From Helopsaltes ochotensis (lineage: Eukaryota; Chordata; Aves; Passeriformes; Locustellidae), in contig VXBM01001906.1 in NCBI GenBank assembly GCA_013400155.1, positions 1 to 64,000 on the forward strand: 64,000 nucleotides of DNA, written 5' to 3'. The first letter of the stretch is position 1; each line of letters starts with the position of its first letter. Position numbers and translations under genes: made by a program. Shown piece after piece: positions 25,405-38,500 of the stretch. A model generated the notes under the pieces. It had not been told where the DNA came from and did not search any database. It saw nothing but the letters and a program-made list of their open reading frames with translations.

Positions 25405-28400
25405 CTACATGGGTGCAGATTTGCCATGCAAATAACTTATTAAACCACTTAATATTTACCAAGAGCACTGAATTACCACCGTGCTTTCAACCTCCTGTAA
25501 GGAAAAAAAATGCAGTGAGGGAATACTTGCCATTATACTTTTTTTATATGTATTGAAGAGAGACATGATACCTTTAAAACAATAAAAAACATCCAAGACC
25601 TGAGTAGAATAACCTTACAGTCTTTTCTTTCTACTACAATAGAAATATGTTTGTATACCACAGTGTAAGAATTAAGGTCCTTTCTGTAAGATTATCTCTG
25701 TAAGGAAAAGGACTTGTAAGATCATTTATATAGAGTCCTCAACTTCTCTAACTTGTTCTAATGAATGTAATGTATAAGGAAAATAAATTGGCTAGAATTT
25801 AAATAGACCAGACTATCCTAATTGACTACTCAAAATTGTGCCCTTTCACTAATGGCTTTGTATCTGTTTTGCCTGAGTGTATTTAGTCTTGTGTCTATCT
25901 AAAAAGGGAAGCAGCAGATCCATTATAAAGAAGGGAATCTTAAAAACACAAATGCATAAAAATGAGCAAATGTTAATGAAATCTTCTTCAGGGTGAACTT
26001 AAAGTACACGTATAACACAAAACCAGACTCTACCTTTCTAATTAAATTTTTAAATTGACTACTTTTAATACATTGGGCAACCCCCTAAGATTTTAAAGTC
26101 ACCTTCTAAATCTAATTGTGAAGGATCATTTACTCTGCTTCTTTGCCTCTGTTTAGAGTATGATAAATTATTCACCTCATCGTCACCACTAAAACTCAGT
26201 AAAGGTGATTAAAATGCAGAAAACGAAAGACTCTAAAATGGAGCTGAAGTGGAAAGGATTACTTTTTTGGGGATAAAATGCAAGTAAACAGCTGCAATTG
26301 TCATTAAAACATAGAGTAGTACCCCATTTAAAGGTTAACATAAAAATTAAGAGATTTTTTTCATAAAAAGTTCAAATTTTGGAATTGACATACAAATTAA
26401 GGTCTTAAGAGCCCAGTGTCACTGTAGCATAGCATTTCTATATGTCATGCACATTCTCTGTAATCAGCACTTCTGATCATAGTCTGTGTAAGTTGTGATT
26501 GGAAGTTGGGGAAATCAAGAAAAATGCTGTACATATCTAAAAAAAAACTAGGATAAAAAAAAGTAAGTGATGTAGACTTATCTGGAGGTCAACATGAGAG
26601 AAACAAAGCTGTAATCAGATATTTGTCACATTTAGTTAGTGGTCTTAAAACATCACTGAAAGTACAGAGCTGGCTTAGCACTTTTTAAAGGCATAGATCA
26701 AACTGAATTTTTCCAGGCCTACAACATAGGTCTTTGTCCTTGCAGTGCTGTCAGATGAAGTATGAATTAATTTTGTGGCATATTAGAAAAAAAAGATGTA
26801 CAAATAAATACATTCAGATTGATATGGAGAAGTCGTCGTTGTGATCTTTTAACCTAACCTCACAAAATCATTCTCTGATACAACTAGTGCAACACAGAAA
26901 AACACGCACACCTCTCCGTGTTAACTGCTGCATGGACTGCTGCATGCCTTGGTTCTCACTTTAACCTGCACCTAATACATAAAGGCACCTATGTTTGACA
27001 GTCTCTAGGTGAAAAGTAAACCAGTTTCACCTGCAGTAAAAGCTGACCTTCTGAACTACAATATAAAGTAATAAATAAAACCATACCTAAGCATGCAAAT
27101 CTCTTGAGACAAACAAAAAAAACCCCAAAAAACAAAAGAAACAAACAAAAAAAGGATAGCGACAGAAACAAGAGCATGTGATGGATTAGCTGAATCCATA
27201 ATGAGTGCATGTATTGCATTTTAAAGTAGATTGACTTGACTTTTGCTTTTCAGGACAAATGTAATTTGAGTACATATAATTAAATATGCTAGTATGTAGT
27301 TTGATTCCTGTTAAGTTTCATCTACGTGAGTAGTTGTTTGCAAAGTCTCGGCAAACACAACAGCCTTTCTGCTACTTATAATTTTATTGAAGACAGAACA
27401 GGGACAAAAGGTAAAAATAACATACTAATTATTTTTTTTTTTAAATTGACACCACAGTTACATGTTCTTAAAATTACGTCTCAGAGGAGGCTTTTTTTTT
27501 TAATCATTAATTTTTAAAGATCTAAACAGAAAAAGAATATACAAAGATACAAGAACAGGTAATTATTCTGCAAAATATGAATGATTAGGAAAGCTCTTTA
27601 AGAAATAATCTGACAAAGACTGTTAAATTCAAATACTGCCTCTGGTTCAATTTGACTTTGAGTCACATATTGCTGGAGGCTACAACGGAATATCACAGAT
27701 GTACTTTTCACAATCTGCTGATAAACATCAGTTGAAACAGATTAATAGTTTAGGTAAATTTTACATATGGTAGAAATGTGCTTATGTTAAAGGAACATGC
27801 TGATGCATTATTAGACTTGATGAGCACAGCATTATTTAAATTATGTCTGAAAATTATCTGTTTAATTTTTGCTAGGGACCCTTTTTAGTACAAATATTTT
27901 CTTACAGTAACATTTTTGCTTAACATTCTTGATTCAAATGACCTGTATTTCTGCTCTATGTTTAGAGCAAACAACTCACTGTAGTATGCTAAACTGAGAA
28001 TTATGGGATGGCTCCTATGGGTAAAGTGAATGAAGAGAGGGATTTTAGTACTCCAAAGTTTTTTTATTTGTTTTGGAAGGAAATGATAATTTTGGCCTTT
28101 TAATGAAAAAAATGTGTTCTCAAAAAAGCAAAACTTAAAAAAATTGTCATTCACTAGTTTCAATCAAAATCTGTGAGCAGCCCCTTCCCTTGTGCCCAGC
28201 TTCTACATGACTCCTATATGACCTTAGAAGAAGGGTGTGCTCATAACTTAAACTTGCCCTAAAAGGTCTCACTGACCACTGCAAAAGTCATGTGTGCTAA
28301 ATGTGAAGATCCCTATGTACTATAAAATGAGTAGAAATGGTTCTTATTTCTACACCTTTATTGTGTATGTGTATGAAGGCAAAAGTGGGAAAGCAGAGGA

Positions 28401-28709
28401 CTCTCAGATGCTGAATACACCCATAAAAATGTACAAAATGATTGACACTTCCAAACACTAACGTCAAGTGCTTGAGGATGCAAAAGACCAGATATGCCAC
28501 CAGTGTGGTAAAATGGACTTATCCAGGGACTGCCTTGAGGCAAAAGAAGATGCCTGCAAGGGAAATTAAAAAACAAACTAGAAAAGATGCACAACAGCAT
28601 AGATAAATAGGAATGTAAGCTACCAATTCATAACAAAAAAGTTTGCCTTACTTAGAGCAAGAGGACAGACAATAGCTTTGAAGAGGTGACCTTGTAGATC
28701 CTCACTTGT
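25405..28709. other. Unique AT-rich non-coding DNA
   Basis: No exon or classified repeat was recognised. An A-rich run with short C interruptions lies near 27110-27158. Short minus-strand open frames (26989-27219, 27885-28163, 28297-28600) have no domain. Confidence 0.5.
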
Positions 28710-29264
28710 GATTGTCCTGCCCCACTGTGATGCCGGTATGGCCTCACCTTGAGTCCTGTGTGCAGTTTTGGGCGCCACAATGTAAGAAAGGTATAAAGCT
28801 GTTAGAGATAGTCCAAAGAGAGGTTACAAAGATGGTGAAGGTCCTTGAGGGGAAGCTGTATGAGGAGCAGAGGAGATCGTATGGTCTGTTCAGCCTGGAG
28901 AAGAGGAGACTGAGGGGAGACCCCACAGTCAACAATTTTCTTATGAGGGGAAGAGGAGGGGCAGGCATTGATCTCTTCTCTTACTGACTGGTGACAAGAC
29001 CCAAGGGAATGGCTGGAAGCTGTTCCAGGGGAGATTTAGGTTGGATATTAGGAAAGGATTTTTCACTCAGAGGGTGTTTGGGCACTGGAACAGGCTCCCC
29101 AGGGAAGTGGTCACAGCAGCAAGCCTCACAGAGTTCAAGAAGCTTTTGGACAATAGTGTCAGGCACACGGTGTGACTCCTGGGGGTGTTTTGTGCAGGGC
29201 CAGGAGTTGGACTTCCATGATCCTTGTGTGTTCCTTCCAACTCAGAATATTCTGATTCTATGAC
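28710..29264 (+). mobile_element. CR1 LINE 3' fragment
   Basis: The tail blocks occur in the same order as in the 9-kb copy. They are a GGCCTCACCTTGAGTCC block, AGGGGAAGCTGTATGAGGAG, CAGCCTGGAGAAGAGGAGAC, GGTTGGATATTAGGAAAGGA, a TTCCTTCCAACTCAGAATAT block and a TTCTGATTCTATGA terminus. It covers only the end of ORF2 and the 3' UTR. The 91-codon open frame over 28712-28987 is the decayed C-terminal ORF2 tail, not a host gene. Confidence 0.93.
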
Positions 29265-29967
29265 TCCTACTGAGAGACTCATGTTTACAGGCATGTACAA
29301 ACAGCAAGCCTGCTGGAGTACGAGTATTTGCAATGGTAGAACTGCATGCAATCTCTGCTGAATGACTGACGATATCTCTGCACATCATACTGTTTAGACT
29401 CCAGAAACCTCTGAAGATCTAATTAGTAGTAAACTGGCTGAAATCCAGATTTTGAGAGCTTTGACATGGCTAAAGCTCTCTACAAAACAGAATTCAAGTG
29501 ATGGGAACTGGTTTAAATATGGACTGAAAGTAAGTTTTGCCCAACAGACACTAAGATGCTAAAAATATGTCTTCCACATTTGCAGAAGATTCCATATTCC
29601 TTATGATTCTCCCAGTTTCCTTGTGAACATGTTCATTTTATCACAACCAGTCATAGCCATAGGAAAAAAAAGTAAAGTGTCTGACTTACCCTTAAAAAAA
29701 AATCTACCAGATATTAATAAAAGCTGATTGGCCAGACACAATCTCTCATCTTAGACTATAGACCAAATAAGAAAAAGCAAATAAGTAGGAAACATAAATG
29801 CGCATAAGAAGAAGCCTCAGGTCTGTCCTGTAAAATCACAAGAACAAATGTGATTTCCCATCCACACATCTAATAACATCTAACTTTTTAACAAAAGGAT
29901 TAATTATAATGGCAATTATTAAGTACACAGAAGCAGATATGAGTCCATAAACCATTTGTTAAAACTT
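29265..29967. other. Unique AT-rich non-coding DNA
   Basis: Nothing recognisable lies between two CR1 fragments of opposite orientation. Confidence 0.5.
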
Positions 29968-30063
29968 CATAGAATTAAAATATGGTTGAGGTTAGGAAAA
30001 AACTGCTCCAGGCCACCTGGTCCAACTTCTTGCTTTGTACAGTCCCGTGTCCCCTCCAGAGTA
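29968..30063 (-). mobile_element. CR1 LINE 3' end fragment (minus strand), degraded
   Basis: The plus strand reads CATAGAATTAAAATATGG, then a GGTTGAGGTTAGGAAAA block and CACCTGGTCCAACTTC. This matches the reversed CR1 3' end seen at 13656 and 49065, with more divergence. About 95 bp remain. It is short and old, so the outer limits are uncertain. Confidence 0.7.
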
Positions 30064-32164
30064 CTGCCACTGAAACATGAATGGAGACAGATGAATTCTT
30101 ACTAAGAACAACTTTTCAGGGCTAACAGTGTAACTAACCACAGAAGTTTGTGCATTCTAATCCTGGTTTGCCAAAAACAAATGGTATCATTAATATGTTC
30201 ATATGTTGAAGAGAAAGTCAGATCTTAAGTCACCTCAAAACAAATAGTTTGGCTTTGCTTCAAGACCACTGATGAAGGCAGATGCATCTCCCAAATTGAA
30301 CGAAAAGCAATTTGAATTATCTCTAGAATGCACACCTCTTTTCAGCATTTGCAAGGATGAAGCTTTATATTTTGTCCAAATCTTTGCCTTTTATTTTTAT
30401 TTAGTGGCCACATTGACCTATCATCTTTATCTGTTCACAGAAGTCTTGAGATGCAGAACCACTGACAGCAGGAACTAACAAGTTGAAAGAAACTGTACTA
30501 CACACAGACATGGCTAGAGTGCTAACTGAGTAGATTGCTTAATGAGTTCCTGGCAGTCTTCTATGGGTTTTAATGAGGAAGAAGTCTAAATCTCATTCAT
30601 TGCAATTTGACATAGGCACATTAGATAGAATATGCTGAAACTGATCCTGAAAATAAGATGTAGGGCCATGTGTCACTTAGAGCATGTCACCACCACAAAT
30701 TTACCTTCAGTTTTAACCTGGCTCTTAGCCCAGCTTTACATATTATTTGAAAAAGAAATCTTAAGTCTTATATTTCCATGCTTTGAAACAACATGTGCTT
30801 GTTCACAGTAAGATAATTCAGGTATTTTGTTCTTGTTTGATAGTTTTTTGTTCTTTAAAGGCAGGTTACTTTGTAGGGAGGATATTTAAAAAGCTTATTT
30901 GTGTAGATCAAAAAATTTTGATAATCCTCTTCCTTCATCCATATTTTCTGCATACTTGTTTCTCAGCTACTTTCCACATAGTGGAAACTTTCGTTTGATG
31001 TGCAATTCTCTTCCATTTAACACTTTCTTCAGCAGCCTGTTTCTATGATACCAAACTTTGGCTGTTTATTCAAAGAGATCTAAAATACGCCATTTCAATG
31101 TGAATTAATAAAGAATGAGGAATGGCCTCTGGTTCTGGTTATGTTCTCATGCATGATGGCTCAGGAAGAAACTTTTAGACTCTCTGGTAATAGACCAAAT
31201 CTGACTAGCACAGATGTCCCACTGAAATGTCATAATAAAATGTTCAGGAACTTCTAAATAAAAAGGACTGTTATTTCAGCTTTTGGAGCAAAAGCTAAAG
31301 AATATGAGGGAGAGACAAGGGGAACCTTGAGATAAAGGTATTTAAGGACAGGACCAAATTGCAGTGATAGAACTGACTGAAGTCAGCCAGTTGACAATAT
31401 GAAATTCTCTTATAAATCTATATGTCCTTCACATGTTGCCAACCTTGCCAAAAAAATAGACAATGGCACTGATGCAGAATACCTACCTTTATGAATGATG
31501 TCTCCAACATTATTCTTATGAATAAAATCTCATCAGAAGTATAGTTATGTCTAATGTCAACAAAATTCTTGCTTTTGTAAACACTAATTTTCTTGGTGCA
31601 GTTCTAAGCCTGAGATCACAATCTACTTTTGTGAGGTTTCTTTCCCACATTTGCTACTTGTGAAATGAGACAGGCATAAGGGAGAAAAGAACTTTATCAT
31701 ATAACCGTGACATTCTTAGGGCAAATCATCATGAAAACAGGAGTGTCTGAGATGTGGTCATTCAGAGCTGATACCAGATAACCAAAGGAGAAGCAAAGGG
31801 AATGGTCACACTACAAGTATCATCAGAGCAAGGCAAAGAAGCATGGAATGTTTGGAGACCCGAATTTAGGAACTCATCTTCATTCTGTTAGGTAGTCTCT
31901 GCACTTCCACAGATCAGCAGCAGTGTGCTGAGATTCCCACCTGTACTACTGTACAGAGAAAAGCCAATACTGAGTCAAACAGATCCATCCCACTTTATAG
32001 GTAACAGTTAAAAAAAAAAAAAAAAAGACTGTTTAGAGAAAGATATAAACCCAAGTCAAACACTGTAAATTTTGTTCTCAATATACTCTCCCAGCTTTAA
32101 AAAGTCAATTTTCTGAGCTACAGATAAATATCCCTCCAGTAGGCAATCTGTTCCCACTTAATTT
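30064..32164. other. Unique AT-rich non-coding DNA
   Basis: No exon or classified repeat was recognised. A 17-base A run lies at 32010-32026. Open frames at 30272-30478 and 30783-30998 are short, AT-rich and without domains. Confidence 0.5.
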
Positions 32165-32490
32165 TGGGGTTGACAAACTCAGCACAGCACTGATTTCTGT
32201 AACACTTTAAATTTTCTTAACATACCACCACAAAGTTCCTTAGCATAGCAGGCCAGGTTCTTGGAGCAGTGGAACAAGGCAGTGATGTCTGTGGCTGGGG
32301 CAGGGAAAGGGTTCATGGCCAGGGCTCTGAAAAGTCTCCTGAGCCCAGGAGGAAGTCCCTGCTGGGATGTCTCAAGGGCAGACAGCTGAAACACCTGAAA
32401 TACACCCTGAGCCCAGGCATCCAATTCCAGTAGGAGAGGGATAGGAGGGGGACAACCCACCTGGGATTCTGACAGAAGCAAAAAGCAGAT

Positions 32491-32521
<31 letters not shown>
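32165..32521. repeat. Moderately GC-rich unclassified segment ending in a T29 tract
   Basis: From about 32165 the sequence is richer in G+C than its surroundings. It ends at an uninterrupted T run (32493-32521). The layout could be an old insertion, but I found no termini, flanking duplication or known family. A 100-codon minus-strand frame (32179-32481) has no domain and is not called. Confidence 0.35.
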
Positions 32522-35500
32522 GGCTTCTACTGAAGAAAATCCTCACCTTCAGAAATTTCGCAGGGAAAATCTGCAGTGATAATATGAATGGCATTAGTCT
32601 GCAACGACATTTAAGAAGTTGTGTAGGTAGCTTTGATCTTACTGTACCAAAAGCTGTTACCTTGCCAGTGAAATCCTTGCTGCTAAATTTTGTTCTGTAA
32701 AGTGCTTTAATTTCACATTTTGTTTCTTTAAGTCAGAGCACTGAAGAGTAGACTGTAAAATAACAGAAAGAGTATAAACATATCTCGTTCCATCGTTAAA
32801 CTTCAGATCACTTCAGTTGCATGATGCTACTCATAGGGCAAAGATGCACTGCTGTTGCACCAACATTTGCCTTGAAGAAAAATCAAGAAAAAACCTGCAA
32901 GTTGACTGTCTTCTTGGGTTGAGCTTATGAGCTCATGAGTGAAAAATAGTCACTGCATCATTTTCAGTCATTTTCTGACTTCATACACAACAACAGTATG
33001 CAATTTGAATAAACAGCACCAAAACCTGCCTCAAAATTGATTCCTGAACCTCTTTTCACTGACTAGCAAATATTTAATTTTTTTCAAAGGGTGCCTGCAG
33101 GATTGTGAAGCTGGAGCCTCCCTCAGCCAAATTGCAACTAATTTCTGAATTGTCAGACTCCCTTTTCTAATGAGAGTTTTTTGATGCTTCATGTCCACTG
33201 CTGTAAAGATCATCCTCCTATCCATAGTGTAGTATCAGTGCTGAACATCTCATGCTGCTACAATCACATGGAACAGCCCTGTGATAAATGCTCCTCTCAT
33301 GAATCCTAAAGCTGCAGAAGGAAGTGCAAATGTCAGTGTCTTGCACATGAAAGCAGCTCTCCAGGGAGTCCTCCCACCTTCTTACCATGTAACCTGAGAC
33401 ACTGTGAGCACTTCTAGACTGCTAAAGATTACAAACATAAGTAGCAAAAATTAACTCACTTTTGCTGAGATATCATGTGTTATTGTACTGAGTGGAAAAT
33501 CCCTGGTAAAATGCAAAACTGGGAAGCAATAGTGTTGCTATTAGCAAATGAAAACCTCAATATACTCTTCAAATTAAACAAATCTCCAGGTATTTCTGAA
33601 TGCCTCCTGTCATTATTCTACTTAATGGAAGTGCCTTTACATCCTTTTACTATATTGTCAAAATTTCTATGAAAAGAGTTATCACTTAATCCACACTTCT
33701 GCATGAAATTAGACCAAATTCTATGGCTCTCTACCTTAGTAAAATGTTGAATGAGCCCTGATATATGAGAACATTTCATCTTTTTTTCACAGTTCTTATT
33801 ATCTTTCCTTTTTATTTCCTTAGTTTTATTTCCCTTTATAACACTAGCAATTCCTTAATACACAACAAAACAGATGAGTTTCAATCACTGAGGCAAAGGC
33901 ACTGACACATGCCTCAAGTTTTAAATTTTTGAAGAAAAGATAGGGAGTTTCTTTGAACTATACAGACAATCAGGGCATAGTTAATTTAACACTTTTTGTA
34001 CAATTAAATACAAAAAATCATAGTTCTACAAAATCTTCACACACGTATTTACAAAGACTATCATAGGATTAAACTTGATTGAAGTATGATATCAAATTAG
34101 ATGATTTTACTTTATAAGTCCCTAGCTGTAAGCATAACTTGCCAGATAAAATCTAATATGTTCAATCTACACTGCTAAATCGGTTTATCTTCAAATTACA
34201 TTAAATCTTTTCAGATCTCAGGAGATTTTTGTTATTTGTGATAAGCCTTTAAAGTTTTGTCTTTTCAAAAAAATTTAGGCAAAATCTTTATTTATACTTT
34301 CTACTGTGAATTTTTTTTTTTATTTTTCTGCCTTGATCATGACCACTACGCAGAAAAGAGAGAGAGAGAAATCTCTTCCATTAGAAGCTCATAACAGAAG
34401 AAATTATTTTATTCTTGTTTTACTCAAAGATTAAGTTAAGATTTTCACACAGTCCAAAACTGGACTGGGGTTGTGGACCTGCATTTTACATAGATCCACA
34501 CATTTTGCAAATGTTTTGATGGGAAAACCACATGGACAGAAAAAACATGGATAGAAAAAACTCCACTTTTCCTGATTATCTCCTCAGTTTTCAGATTTGA
34601 TGTGCACATAGAAAGCTTTTCTTATGAGTTTTGGAACAGGGAGTCACTATTGCATTAAAATGTCTATGACAGCTGATGAAAAGAGATATCATGTAGGCTG
34701 GAGGAAACAAAAACTGGGGAATCCCTGAGAAGGGATCAAGAGAAATAGTGACCTAAATGAGATGACAGCATTTAAACCTCAGCTCTGCAAAAGGATTCTC
34801 AAGTTACTTGGATGGGGCAAGATGGCTTTTGAAGGCCACTCTGGAGGATGAAGCTGTTGTTAAAACATAAGATATTGAAACTTGCCCTGGATTTTTTTTT
34901 TTATGAGAAAAGACTGTATGATGAGAAAAAGGCCAGAGGAGACTGAGGGAAAAGAACCAGAGGGCAGGAAAAGGACATAACTGAAGTCAAAAGAGGAAGG
35001 GATAAAAGTAATAATGAGGAAGGTCAAGAAACCAGAAGATGTAAGATTCCAGGAAAGGGGAAAGGTAGGGAATGTCAAGTGCAAAACATGTCAACACTGA
35101 GGAAATTAAAAAATAAAACTGGAAAGAAGGAGGAAAGGTCAAAGAAAGTAAAGAAAAGGTGTTTGTGCCATCATTTGTTCTCTTTCTTCAAGGTCTGCCT
35201 GTCCCCAGTTCATTGTCTCAGAGTGGCTGCTATTATGGCTCTTCAGAAGCCCACTTGACAATCTCTTTCGTTAGCAATATCTTCTGTGGTAGAGCACTGC
35301 ATATATGGCTGTTCTGTACAAAACCTGCAATATCTCAGAGTTACTTCAAGTTTACATTTCTAATTGTTTTCTCTTTCCCCCTCTGCTATAAAGTATGGGC
35401 TTTGATTAGATCTACAAATGTATTGCATATCCTTCCCTCATGTTATTACTCTCCCTAACTGCTCAAAGCCTCTGAATCTGGTCTTCAAACACCACCTCAT

Positions 35501-38500
35501 GCCTTGAAAGTACAAATATATGTTAGGAGTGACAAATGGCAGATAAAAAAAAAAAAAAAAAAAAAAGGTGAGCATTTTAGGATGCCTGAATTCAATCTTT
35601 GCTCATCCACTGGTACACATCTTGGATGGGTAATGCATTTTCTGTCATTTATTGCTAGGCTCTGTTGAAATGATAAGCAGCATTTGGAATATATGATTTT
35701 GTAATTCAGTCTAAGGCTTCAGTCTAAGGCACTAAATCTAGACACAGTGATGCGAGAATTGAACGCCATAGCAACAGCTTTATGTACCTGCAATTTTTCA
35801 TCATCTGCTCTCCTGGTGCTTTCACGAAATCAACAACATCATTTTGGTGGTCACTTTGCCTGCTTCATCTCTGCAAACTGGAAGATAAATCCCAGCACCT
35901 GCTCTTTATTACTGGGTCTCTTTAGCTAACTGATAATTTAGTCCTAATTACTTATAAGTACTGTCAGATAAATTAAAGATTTCCAGGTTTATTTCATTAG
36001 GCCTTTTTAATCAATTTTATTAAGGCAGTAACTTACCAAAACAACATGCTTAATTGGCCAAATAAGTTATACAGAGAGTTAAGAATAATGTCACTGTTAA
36101 ACTGAAGGTCTGGGTAAAATAAACTTGTACTGATGATGAACTACACACTGTGAAAGATCTTGGACCATTTATCTATGCCTAAAGCTTCACAATTAGATAT
36201 AGATTTTAACTTCCTTATTTTCCTGTCAAGACTTTCTGATGAGCAAATATACTCCATCACTAGAATATGAGTAGCTCCTTTTCTCCTTTTCTTCTATACC
36301 TTAACAACTACTCTCAGACTAATCAGGTTTTCCAAGGCTATATTCCTTCATGCTACAGGCCAAGTGTGGCATCAACCTATAACAGAGAGCTGTGAGTCTC
36401 AGAGCTACTGTCAAAGAAATGGAAGTGCAATAGATCACTTCTACATTTTTTAATTTAGTCCAATAGGTTGTTTGGTATCAGCCTAACTTTCTAATTAGAC
36501 TTCTGCATGCACAATGGGAAAATGTGGACAGTGTAAACTGCCCTTTCTTGTCCTTACTTGGCTGTATTTACACTACGCTCTGTATTTTAAAGGCTTTTGA
36601 TAGCATGAATTAAAATGATCTTGTGCAGTTTTTGAATTAAGTCACAGGCACTTCTCAAAGCATGGCACAAGAAAGACCCTGTATAAAACCAGCTTAATGT
36701 CTCTGCCTTCCCCTACATGTTTTCTGTTTTGTTCAGGGTTGGTGCAAAGGCTTATAGACTAACTTTCCATGGAATCATTTTGTCTTTGTCTGAACTTCTT
36801 AGCTTAAAATGAATGCACCTTGAGTTTGACTGTTCTTTCTCCTGACACAAATTACCTCTGGGGCAGTACTGTAGTAATTTTATGCCTATGCTAATAAACC
36901 AGGTTATTGACTATTGGCACAAAAAGAGATTTGACAGGGAAGAAAAAAGAAAAACAAACCCAATAATCTGAACATTTCCAGTCATTTTCATGTGCTTTAC
37001 CAAAATCTTATCAAAATCTATTAAAATGGAGGAAAGTTCTGAGAGTTTCCAAATTACTCTGCATTCATATGAAGTTTACAAATACACTACACTATGGAAG
37101 TCTACAAACACTCTGAGACCAAACTCTCGTAAGTCCTGTAAGTTTTCAGATTCCTGGAACTCTCAAATAGCATATTGTCCAGCACAAGAAGCCAGTAAAT
37201 AAACATAATACCTACAAGCAGAAATAATGTCATGTAATACTGCTGTATTTTGAACACCTCCATTGAACAGCAAAAATCACCAGAAGTCTTGCAGGCTGCT
37301 TTATAATTGAGCAAAAATGAAGACTGTATGCAGAGATCGTCTTCCCAGTGTAATTGGCTTTTCTCCATAGAGATACTCACAAATCTAACAGGCTCTAGAA
37401 CAATACTCCCTCCTCCTTGTGAGTCTCTGCTTTGGCTCAGCGATCTCGCTGTCTCAAGAATAGAGAATCGTATATGAAAAAAGGTGGAGGAGAGTAAACT
37501 CCAGATTGTTTTACAGATACATATTCAAGTGCCACAGTCTTTACTTAAAACCTGGAATAGAAGCAGACATGCAGTAAATACTACCAATTCTGAATTGGAA
37601 GTATTTGTATTTTTTTTTTCTTAGTAATGTGCTAGGAAAAATTCTGTTTATTTTGACAATACTGCCAAGCAACAGCTAGAATTTATTTTGGGATCTTGTT
37701 TCAGCTCTGTCTGAATAAAAAAAGTTTTATACAGGTCCTAGTTCACCGATCTCATAAAAAACCCCAAAAAACAACCAGTAGCAGTAATTCAGAAAACCAA
37801 AACCACTGTAGTCATCTAAATTCTGTAAGGATAGCCAAATAAATACAAAGAAGTTAATCTTTCCAACAGACAAGAGCTAAATATCCTGCTGAATGCAGCA
37901 GTTTTACTGTAGAAAAGGAGTGATTAACTATATTAAGAAGCAATATTTGATATAAGCAAGGAAGGAAGAGAAGCTTTCTTGCCTCTGGCAATGCAGAGTA
38001 CCCTCTCTGGGCACTGCGAGCCATCCATGCCAGCTGTGATTTTTCTTCTTGATTTATAAAGCTACTTCTGAAAAGCTGAATATTTGCTTTTGGAAAACAA
38101 TAAGCTGACCCAAACAGCAAGGTTTATCAAAGTATTATGAAAATAGTGCTGAGTTCTATCCAATGCTTTCAAAATTATTTTTTGTTTATTTAAGCCCTTT
38201 TTCTGTAGAGCTTGTAGTGTCATCTAGCTGTAGCATATTCATGGAAGTAGAGTGGTAATATTACCATTTTTGGTAATTACTAATTGATGTAGAGAAGGTT
38301 TTGCAGTAAACAGGCCTGAGTTCATTTCTCCACTTTTCTTTTATTTATTTATTCCTGTGGTTTGTTTTAAATAGATTTTCTCTTTGGCTTCTTGCTTCTG
38401 CAAGCAGTAAATCAGGCAGTGCAGAGAAAGAGCGCTTGAAAGGATCACAGTACCTGTTGGGCTTGAACAGCTCCCTCGTATCAGGGCAAAAAGGTCAACT